From Paludibacter sp. (GTDB lineage: Bacteria; Bacteroidota; Bacteroidia; Bacteroidales; Paludibacteraceae): a stretch of 6,349 nucleotides of DNA. The notes under the pieces are model-generated. The model searched no databases and was not told where the DNA came from. It was given only the letters and a program-made list of their open reading frames with translations. The DNA is taken from assembly GCA_028705705.1 (NCBI GenBank), contig JAQWCZ010000120.1, positions 1 to 6,349 on the forward strand, written 5' to 3'. Below, piece after piece: positions 1-4,732 of the stretch (positions are counted from its first letter, which is position 1; each line of letters begins with the position of its first letter). The translations under genes and the position numbers were made by a program.

Positions 1-355
1 GTTTGTTTTTCGGCAACATACCTTTTACCACTTTCTTAACCAGTTTTTCAGGATCTTTTGCCATCATCTTGGCCGGAGTCGTTTCACGTTGTCCGCCGGG
101 ACGACCGGTGTGACGAAGATAAATCCGATCGGTCCATTTATTACCTGTTAACACTACTTTTTCAGCATTGATAATAATCACATTATCTCCGCAATCAACG
201 TGAGGGGTGAAACTGGGTTTGTATTTACCGCGCAAAAGTTTGGCAACTTTCGAGCCCATACGTCCCAACACCATTTCGGTAGCATCCACAACTACCCATT
301 CTTTCTGCGCTGTAGCTTTGTTGGCAGAAATGGTTTTATAACTTAACGTATCCAC
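1..355 (-). CDS. rplM: 50S ribosomal protein L13, 5' part (3' end outside the window)
   Basis: Reading the minus strand from 355 gives a protein starting (M)DTLSYKTISANKATAQKEWV and continuing with hallmark L13 segments such as KPSFTPHVDCGDNVIIINA, LTGNKWTDRIYLRHTG, RPGGQRETTPAKMMAKDP and VVKGMLPKNK. About 118 codons are present; Bacteroidales L13 is roughly 150 residues, so about the last 30 lie beyond position 1. L13 is a 23S rRNA-binding protein needed early in 50S assembly and is usually followed by rpsI (S9), which would lie outside this window. The start is GTG at 355-353: an in-frame TAA at 376-374 lies only six codons upstream with no ATG between, and the GTG gives exactly the N-terminus I recall for Bacteroidales L13. 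Promoter and structured leader precede it (see 498-527 and 411-445). Identification is very secure; the GTG start is well supported. Confidence 0.96.
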   Translation of the reverse strand, partial: MDTLSYKTISANKATAQKEWVVVDATEMVLGRMGSKVAKLLRGKYKPSFTPHVDCGDNVIIINAEKVVLTGNKWTDRIYLRHTGRPGGQRETTPAKMMAKDPEKLVKKVVKGMLPKNK

Positions 356-491
356 TTTATAAAAATGTTTTTTTTAATTAATAACTGTCGTTTTTTCGCA
401 GGTTTTCTCACTGAATTTGAATGAGGCTAATCGGTACAAATTCAGGATATTCACACAGGAAATCACGAACTTTTACACTGGGATAATAAAC
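356..491 (-). promoter_or_regulatory. rplM mRNA leader with a 9-bp hairpin, candidate L13 autoregulatory element
   Basis: With transcription starting near 491 (from the promoter at 498-527), the rplM transcript has a leader of about 135 nt. In it the minus strand contains CTGAATTTG (445-437) and CAAATTCAG (419-411), a perfect 9-bp stem closing a 17-nt loop (436-420), followed by an A/U-rich stretch to the GTG codon. E. coli L13 represses its own rplM-rpsI operon, and I recall an L13-Bacteroidia ribosomal leader motif from comparative RNA searches. Whether this leader matches that motif was not tested. The stem is seen directly; the regulatory role is inferred from position, leader length and gene. 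Confidence 0.5.
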
Positions 492-497
492 GGACTG

Positions 498-527
498 CAA
501 AGATAAGATAAATCTTTTATTTACAAA
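498..527 (-). promoter_or_regulatory. rplM promoter, Bacteroidota -33/-7 type
   Basis: On the minus strand a -33 element TTTG (527-524) and a -7 element TATCTTTG (505-498) are separated by 18 bp. They fit the Bacteroidota housekeeping consensus TTTG...TAnnTTTG fully in sequence and nearly in spacing. Transcription should start about 7 nt downstream, near 491. It is the best promoter match in the window and faces rplM. Confidence 0.8.
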
Positions 528-738
528 ACAGCTGAGAATAAAAATTTTAGTAAAACATTATGATATATCAATGCAGTTTAGCAAAACAATACCTTTAATT
601 CACTTACCTTTTCTCCGGATAAAATTAACACTGAAAAAGATTAATTTCATTACAAAGAAATGGATTCTTTAAAAAAATGGTAAATTTGCAGCATTTTGTC
701 ACGTAAATTTCACCTGACAAATAAAAATATATAAACAA
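528..738. other. AT-rich divergent intergenic region between rplM and the hydrolase gene
   Basis: No coding frame of substance is seen here. Small features are a 10-bp palindrome TGATATATCA (561-570), a 6-bp inverted repeat AAAGAA/TTCTTT (654-659 and 665-670) and a plus-strand -7-like element at 681-688. The region separates the divergent transcripts of rplM (minus) and the SGNH hydrolase (plus). No terminator, RNA gene or repeat was recognised. Confidence 0.5.
681..688 (+). promoter_or_regulatory. Candidate -7 promoter element for the SGNH hydrolase
   Basis: TAAATTTG at 681-688 matches TAnnTTTG and is followed by CAGC, the same context seen at the rplM and kinase promoters (TTTGCAG). At the 18-bp spacing used by the other promoters, the -33 position (659-662, AATG) matches TTTG poorly, so the promoter may be weak or need an activator. 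Transcription would start near 695, giving a 5' region of about 160 nt before the ATG at 858. The element is visible; its activity is inferred. Confidence 0.45.
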
Positions 739-861
739 ATGAAATACCAATGTTTAAATAAAGATTTAGACACACGAGGAAATGATTTTAAAAAAAACAG
801 GATTTACATGTTACTTTCTTTCAACATATTAATCCTGTCTGATAAAAATATAAACAGATGA
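739..861 (+). CDS. Possible 40-codon upstream ORF overlapping the hydrolase start
   Basis: An ATG at 739 opens a frame of 40 codons (MKYQCLNKDLDTRG... to ...LSDKNINR) ending at TGA 859-861, which overlaps the hydrolase ATG (858-860) as ATGA. Such overlaps allow translational coupling. Its start context nearly duplicates that of the hydrolase: 721-744 and 842-863 align with one 2-nt gap and one A/G difference. The peptide resembles no family I know; it is Lys/Asn-rich with a short hydrophobic run (YMLLSFNILIL, residues 23-33). It contains the whole hairpin at 797-838, so a translating ribosome would open that structure. It may be a regulatory leader peptide or a chance frame in an AT-rich leader; the overlap and the duplicated start favour the first only modestly. 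Confidence 0.3.
   Translation: MKYQCLNKDLDTRGNDFKKNRIYMLLSFNILILSDKNINR
797..838 (+). promoter_or_regulatory. Two-tier hairpin just upstream of the SGNH hydrolase
   Basis: ACAGGATT (797-804) pairs perfectly with AATCCTGT (831-838). Inside, after a symmetric 3x3 internal loop, ATGTT (808-812) pairs with AACAT (823-827) around a 10-nt loop. It ends 19 nt before the hydrolase ATG. On the plus strand no U-run follows, so it is not a plus-strand terminator. On the minus strand the hairpin is followed by seven T's (796-790), the shape of an intrinsic terminator for antisense transcription. It may act as a 5' UTR structure, an antisense terminator, or both. Confidence 0.5.
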
Positions 862-1619
862 AAAAATTTGCATTAATTTACACAGCACTGATTATAACAA
901 TCAGCATTTATGCTCAAAACACAGAATCACTCTCGATTACACTCGATTCGGAGCAATATAAACAACTCGAAAAACATTTTGCTGAAAAAGAAAAAGCAAA
1001 AATGCGGTCAACTGACTGGGCTCGTTTTTATCGCTATGAAGCCATGAACGATACCATGCAAAAACCGGCCAAAGTGGTTTTTCTGGGAAACTCAATTACC
1101 GATGGATGGTATAGACAACATCCGGAATTTTTTATTGAGAATGGTTTTACCGGTCGTGGAATCGGGGGACAAACAACGAGTCAGATGCTTACCCGTTTTC
1201 AGTCAGATGTTATTGATCTGAAACCTAAAATGGTTGTCATCATGGCAGGCACCAACGATATTGCACGCAATAACGGCATGATTAGTCATAAACATATCAT
1301 GCAAAACATCAAATCGATGTGCGAACTGGCTCAGTTACACAAAATCAAACCGGTATTGTGCACAATATTACCTGCTTATGAATTCAAGTGGAACAAAGAA
1401 CTGGCACCTGCAGCCGACATTAAATTATTGAATGAAATGATTAAAGAATATGCTGCTGCCAATAAAATTCCTTTTGTTGATTACTATTCAGTATTGGTAG
1501 ATGAACGTGGTGGATTACCTGCTGAAATTGCTGCCGATGGAGTACATCCCAACATGAAAGGTTACGAAATTATGGAGCTTATTGTATTGAAAACTATCCG
1601 GAAATACGTGAAAAAATAA
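858..1619 (+). CDS. Secreted SGNH/GDSL-family hydrolase (esterase/acylhydrolase)
   Basis: This is a 253-residue protein with an N-terminal signal peptide (residues 1-19, MKKFALIYTALIITISIYA, cleavage probably before Gln20), so it acts in the periplasm or outside the cell. A helical, charged linker (about 25-68) leads into an SGNH hydrolase domain (about 72-250, Lipase_GDSL_2 type). All blocks are present: block I GNSIT with nucleophile Ser79, block II GIGGQ with the oxyanion-hole Gly around 103-104, block III GTND with Asn133, and block V DGVHP with catalytic Asp227 and His230. The domain resembles PAF-acetylhydrolase-like and carbohydrate-esterase-like members, which in Bacteroidota often remove acetyl groups from glycans. 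The substrate cannot be read from the sequence, and no glycan-use genes lie beside it. It is monocistronic, with a long 5' region containing a possible uORF and hairpin. Family assignment is secure; the substrate is open. Confidence 0.93.
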   Translation: MKKFALIYTALIITISIYAQNTESLSITLDSEQYKQLEKHFAEKEKAKMRSTDWARFYRYEAMNDTMQKPAKVVFLGNSITDGWYRQHPEFFIENGFTGRGIGGQTTSQMLTRFQSDVIDLKPKMVVIMAGTNDIARNNGMISHKHIMQNIKSMCELAQLHKIKPVLCTILPAYEFKWNKELAPAADIKLLNEMIKEYAAANKIPFVDYYSVLVDERGGLPAEIAADGVHPNMKGYEIMELIVLKTIRKYVKK

Positions 1620-1675
1620 CAAAAATGTTACCTCTCCGGTATGTTTTCCTTGAGTTGTTGGATTGAAAGTAATGA

Positions 1676-1963
1676 TCAAATTCTATCCATTCTCGGCTGA
1701 TTATTAAGAATGGTAGTGGTTGAAACTGAATACATAACACTAGTTACTTCTACCGTTAAATCTCCTTGTATATCATTTGCTTTTATCCTGAAAGCTTTTT
1801 GAACAGCATTGCTGACCATATCAGAGTCAATAGATCGACCTGTGTTTATAATTTTGTCGGTCAATATAATCTCAAGCAGATTAACCGGAGGTTCCTGATT
1901 CACATTAAAACAACTGTGAGAACTTATTGCCCTAAATATACTCCTCCAAACCCGGAAAATCAA
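1676..1963 (-). CDS. Doubtful small hypothetical ORF downstream of the symporter (possible gene remnant)
   Basis: A minus-strand frame runs from TTG at 1963 to TGA at 1678-1676, at most 95 codons, beginning 8 bp after the symporter stop. There is no ATG near its beginning; a more likely first codon is GTG at 1903-1901, giving about 75 residues. A purine-rich GGAGGAG (1947-1941) lies in between but is not well placed before any start codon. From about residue 28 the translation looks protein-like (e.g. LLEIILTDKIINTGRSIDSD and IKANDIQGDLTVEVTSV: alternating helix and strand patterns, few Cys/Trp), while the first 25 residues do not. I recognise no family. It could be a small gene in the transporter operon, a fragment of a decayed gene, or a chance frame. 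The overlapping plus-strand frame looks less protein-like. The rest of 1620-1971 holds nothing convincing. Confidence 0.3.
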   Translation of the reverse strand: MIFRVWRSIFRAISSHSCFNVNQEPPVNLLEIILTDKIINTGRSIDSDMVSNAVQKAFRIKANDIQGDLTVEVTSVMYSVSTTTILNNQPRMDRI

Positions 1964-1971
1964 TAAAAGGA

Positions 1972-3207
1972 TTATTTTGTTTTTGATGCCTGATTATCCA
2001 CTATGATTGCACAAGTAGCATCACCGGTAATATTCAAGACAGTACGCAACATGTCGAACACCCTGTCGAGTGCATATAATAAAGGTAAGCCTTCAATCGG
2101 GATACCGGCCGAAACCAACACGGCAACTACCAATAAGGTTGGTCCGGGCACACCTGCCTGGCCAACTGAACCAACGCTGGCCGTAATCGTGATGGCTACA
2201 TACTGAGCAAGTGTTAGATCAATGTTGTAGAGCTGTGCAAAAAACAAGGCTACCAGCGTAAAATAAATGGCACTACCGGTCATATTGATAGTAGCACCCA
2301 GGGGGACAACAAAAGACGTGGTTTCTTTACTTACACCCAGTTTTTCTTCACAAGTTGCCATATTAACAGGTAAAGTAGCCAAAGAAGAAGAAGTAGATAA
2401 AGCCACAACCTGCGGACGAATCATGGACCTGAAAAAGTGAGCTAATTTTATTTTCGAGAACAACTTTAGCGTCAATGGATAAAATAATATCAACATGATA
2501 AAAGCTGCGATTATATTTACCCAGAAAAGATTCCCTACTTTTAACAACATACCAAAGCCGAAAGAACCTGTTGCGTCAGCCATCAGTCCGAATACCCCGA
2601 GTGGAGCCACGAGCATTACTTTTTGAATACACCAGATCAACGCGTCTAAGAAAGTATTGAAAGCATTTAAAACCGGTTGCTTTTTCTGTGGCAACAATGC
2701 ACTTAAACCAAAACCAAAAAATAAACCAAAAAAAATTAGTTGCAGGATATTACCATCAGCAAGGGACTTGATGGGATTAGTGGGTATGATATCCAGCAAC
2801 ATCGGCCAGAATTCCATTTTCTGAGGAGTAGCATTGTATCCTTCAGCAGGTAAAAATGATTGAATGGAATCGACCGACAAACCAGCACCAGGTCTGAACC
2901 ATTCACCCAATATAATTGCAAGTATTACAGCGATTACAGTTGTTATAAAAATATATGCAATAGTGGCAACTCCGATTCGTCCTGCTGATTTGGTCGTTCC
3001 CAGTGATGCTGAACCTGCAACAATGGACACAAATACCAATGGAATAACCAGCATTTTGATCAACTGAATAAAAAGACTGCCCAGCGGGGCAAACATAGAT
3101 GCCGAGGTCCCCATCAATTTGCCAACAACAATACCTACTACCATGGCAATGACAATCTGAACACCAAGATCAGAAATAATTTTTTTAAATGATTTTTTGG
3201 CTACCAT
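1972..3207 (-). CDS. Dicarboxylate/amino acid:cation symporter (DAACS family, SDF domain)
   Basis: This inner-membrane secondary transporter of the glutamate/aspartate/C4-dicarboxylate family has about 411 residues from the chosen ATG. Residue numbers below count from an upstream in-frame TTG (3246), 13 codons before that ATG. Eight membrane spans and two re-entrant hairpins fit the family. Hairpin 1 has the serine-rich STSSSLATLP (284-293), hairpin 2 has GVPGP (365-369), and the last span has D398-M-L-R401-T-V-L-N405-I-T-G-D409. This matches the GltPh pattern D394/R397/N401/D405; the Arg indicates an acidic substrate. The NMDGT motif reads NMTGS (321-325), so the sodium-coordinating Asp (GltPh D312) is Thr. 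I chose ATG 3207 because the TTG lies inside a 33-bp palindrome and the extra residues are not family-like. It follows the LplT-like gene by 66 bp and has no promoter of its own that I can see, so the two are probably cotranscribed. Substrate: Glu, Asp or dicarboxylates, undecided. Confidence 0.92.
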   Translation of the reverse strand: MVAKKSFKKIISDLGVQIVIAMVVGIVVGKLMGTSASMFAPLGSLFIQLIKMLVIPLVFVSIVAGSASLGTTKSAGRIGVATIAYIFITTVIAVILAIILGEWFRPGAGLSVDSIQSFLPAEGYNATPQKMEFWPMLLDIIPTNPIKSLADGNILQLIFFGLFFGFGLSALLPQKKQPVLNAFNTFLDALIWCIQKVMLVAPLGVFGLMADATGSFGFGMLLKVGNLFWVNIIAAFIMLILFYPLTLKLFSKIKLAHFFRSMIRPQVVALSTSSSLATLPVNMATCEEKLGVSKETTSFVVPLGATINMTGSAIYFTLVALFFAQLYNIDLTLAQYVAITITASVGSVGQAGVPGPTLLVVAVLVSAGIPIEGLPLLYALDRVFDMLRTVLNITGDATCAIIVDNQASKTK

Positions 3208-3226
3208 ACTCTGTTTATATTGTTTT

Positions 3227-3259
3227 AGACCTGTCAGGTTTGACAAACCTGACAGGTCT
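3227..3259. repeat. Perfect 33-bp palindrome with nested palindromic arms (REP-like)
   Basis: AGACCTGTCAGGTTTG (3227-3242), one A (3243), then CAAACCTGACAGGTCT (3244-3259) form a perfect 16-bp inverted repeat. Each arm also contains an odd palindrome of its own (ACCTG-T-CAGGT and ACCTG-A-CAGGT). It occupies half of the 66-bp gap between the two transporter genes. No U-run follows on either strand, so it is not a classical terminator. Similar CCTGACAGGT palindromes occur between genes in other Bacteroidota as far as I recall; only one copy is in this window. It may be a dispersed repeat, an mRNA-stabilising hairpin or a protein site. Confidence 0.85.
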
Positions 3260-3273
3260 GGTTACACTTTTAT

Positions 3274-4470
3274 CTATTTCTTTTTCTTTTTCATAAAAAA
3301 CAAAGTCAACAAACAAATCATCGCAATCAACCCAAACACAACATGACTATTATCGTTTGTAATAAACGTCGTTATTGAGAATAATACAGAAGCCATCAGC
3401 ACAAAAATAAAAATGACCAGATTCATGTAAGCCAACAACTGTCCTAATTTTCGACCGGCATCAGCCTGTTGTATCACGGTTAAATTTGGCACCTGAAATA
3501 AACCGCCAAAACAGGCAATTAAAAATATCAACACAAGAAACAATTGAAAATCAATTTGCAAAAATACAATAATCAATAGATTTACCAACATACCGGTTAA
3601 TCCACATAACATTAATTTATGTCCCTTAATTTTGGAAGACAAAATGCCGGTCAGCCAGGTTCCGAGAGCAATACCAATGGCTGCAAATGCCATCACGACA
3701 CCAGTTGCCGTGTTTGAAACCTGATAAAAAATTTTTGCATGTATTACAATATTCATTTGCAATAGAGCACCTATCAGCCAAAACACTGAAACACAAAACA
3801 CTGCTAAATTGACTTGTTTAAATGATTTTGCCAATTTGTAGGAATCCCGCAAAAACCGCCAGGGAAACAAATTGATTTTCAAAGATGTTTCAGGGTCAGG
3901 ATTCAATTCAGTTGCTTTGATTCGCAAGGTTGCAACATATCCTCCTGCAGCAAGCAACATAAACATGACTACAAACACCCAAACCTGATGATAATCACTC
4001 AACCAGGATGCCAACACTGTCCCGGTAAGAATACCAAGAAAAGCCATGGTTTCAAACAAGCCGCTGCCAATAGCACTTCCTTCAACACCTCCTATATCCC
4101 TGATTAATCCATATTTGGCTGGTGAATACAAACAACTCTGGATACCCATCAGCAAGACAGCCAATACTGCAACGATCACCCATTCATACAAAAAAGCGAC
4201 ACAGGCAATCACCATGATAGGAAATTCCATCAGCTTAAAAAAACGAAAAACCTTAAGTTTTGAATAATGAACAGCTAATTTTCCACCCAACGGAGATAAA
4301 ATCAGATAAGGTACAACAAGAGAAGCAGATACAAGAGCTATTAACTGTGACTGAGTGAGCCAGACAGGTAAACTCCATCCTATCGCAACAAAAATAATGG
4401 CGTTCTTCAGAAAATTATCATTGAAAACGCCCAAAAAATTGGCTGCCAGCAAACTTGTCCATTTCTTCAT
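3274..4470 (-). CDS. Major facilitator transporter, LplT-like (lysophospholipid transporter family)
   Basis: This is a 398-residue inner-membrane protein with about 12 hydrophobic spans. Near the N-terminus NFLGVFNDNFLKNA (residues 11-24), and after span 4 GIQSCLYSPAKYG (109-121), closely resemble the LplT motifs FNDN-x-x-KNA and SPAKYG. LplT flips lysophospholipids across the inner membrane for re-acylation by Aas; in some bacteria the transporter is fused to or next to the acyltransferase and acyl-ACP synthetase. Neither partner is present here, and length and hydrophobicity end at the transporter domain with a basic tail (MKKKKK), so this is a stand-alone member. The ATG at 4470-4468 gives a short N-terminus that enters span 1 directly, and a promoter lies 25 bp upstream. 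It is followed by the DAACS symporter on the same strand. MFS membership is firm, LplT-like substrate likely but unproven. Confidence 0.88.
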   Translation of the reverse strand: MKKWTSLLAANFLGVFNDNFLKNAIIFVAIGWSLPVWLTQSQLIALVSASLVVPYLILSPLGGKLAVHYSKLKVFRFFKLMEFPIMVIACVAFLYEWVIVAVLAVLLMGIQSCLYSPAKYGLIRDIGGVEGSAIGSGLFETMAFLGILTGTVLASWLSDYHQVWVFVVMFMLLAAGGYVATLRIKATELNPDPETSLKINLFPWRFLRDSYKLAKSFKQVNLAVFCVSVFWLIGALLQMNIVIHAKIFYQVSNTATGVVMAFAAIGIALGTWLTGILSSKIKGHKLMLCGLTGMLVNLLIIVFLQIDFQLFLVLIFLIACFGGLFQVPNLTVIQQADAGRKLGQLLAYMNLVIFIFVLMASVLFSITTFITNDNSHVVFGLIAMICLLTLFFMKKKKK

Positions 4471-4494
4471 CCGTATTATTTAATTTTTCAGATA

Positions 4495-4524
4495 CAAATG
4501 TAGTAAATTGTAACTAATAGCGAA
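4495..4524 (-). promoter_or_regulatory. Promoter of the LplT-like/symporter operon
   Basis: On the minus strand TACATTTG (4502-4495) matches the -7 consensus TAnnTTTG. TTCG (4524-4521) matches three of four -33 positions, at the same 18-bp spacing as the rplM promoter. Transcription would start near 4488, leaving a leader of about 18 nt before ATG 4470. The -33 element lies within the heptamer repeat at 4518-4538. Confidence 0.65.
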
Positions 4525-4538
4525 TAGTGAATAGCGAA
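4518..4538. repeat. Three tandem 7-bp repeats (TAGYGAA) in the divergent promoter region
   Basis: TAGCGAA (4518-4524), TAGTGAA (4525-4531) and TAGCGAA (4532-4538) follow each other without gaps. The preceding 7 bp (4511-4517, TAACTAA) may be a decayed fourth unit. The repeat covers the -33 region of the transporter promoter. A partial inverted match, TATTAGTTA, lies at 4580-4588 (against TAACTAATA at 4511-4519). It may be a simple-sequence tract, a multi-unit binding site, or a site of length variation. Confidence 0.6.
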
Positions 4539-4717
4539 TTGTTGATGCCTGAATAACATTGACCGTTTTGTTACTTATTTATTAGTTATTCACCATAAAC
4601 TTTGTCATATAATTTTTATTAAGATTCATTTACTATATTTTCTAAAACACAAAACATTCTTTCCTTATATATTGTTAAATATAAACCTAAATGGAATTTT
4701 AACATTTTAATTTGTGA
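4539..4717. other. AT-rich remainder of the divergent region between transporter operon and kinase
   Basis: No ORF or RNA gene was seen. An inverted repeat TTATAT (4665-4670) / ATATAA (4679-4684) with an 8-nt spacer lies about 45 bp upstream of the kinase start and could be an operator, though such AT-only repeats arise by chance. An in-frame TGA (4715-4717) fixes the upstream limit of the kinase reading frame. Confidence 0.4.
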
Positions 4718-4725
4718 TATATTTG
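4718..4725 (+). promoter_or_regulatory. -7 promoter element immediately before the kinase gene (leaderless start)
   Basis: TATATTTG at 4718-4725 matches TAnnTTTG exactly and is followed by CAGC, as at the other promoters. Only 7 bp separate it from the ATG at 4733, so transcription should begin at or within a few bases of the start codon. The -33 region at 18-bp spacing (ATTT) is poor, which suggests a regulated promoter. Confidence 0.6.
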
Positions 4726-4732
4726 CAGCATT

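Noticed and set aside
561..570. Palindrome TGATATATCA as an operator
   Set aside because: Ten AT-rich bases with unpaired flanks are expected by chance in DNA of this composition, and no regulator nearby points to it.
782..832. ATG at 782 after GAGGA as the start of a 16-codon leader peptide
   Set aside because: The purine run sits only one or two bases from the ATG, too close for a working ribosome site, and the frame stops early.
1629..1641. Small hairpin TACC-tctcc-GGTA between the convergent hydrolase and symporter region, with T-runs nearby
   Set aside because: The stem is only 4 bp and the T-runs are interrupted on both strands, too weak to call a terminator.
1766..1966. Plus-strand frame of 66 codons overlapping the minus-strand ORF
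   Set aside because: The composition (rich in Tyr, Cys, Arg and Asn without domain-like pattern) is not protein-like, and it has no promoter or start context.
3205..3246. TTG at 3246 as the symporter start
   Set aside because: It lies inside the 33-bp palindrome and adds 13 non-conserved residues; ATG at 3207 is a better start.
3227..3259. Palindrome as a CRISPR repeat or intrinsic terminator
   Set aside because: It occurs once with no spacer array, and no T-run follows on either strand.
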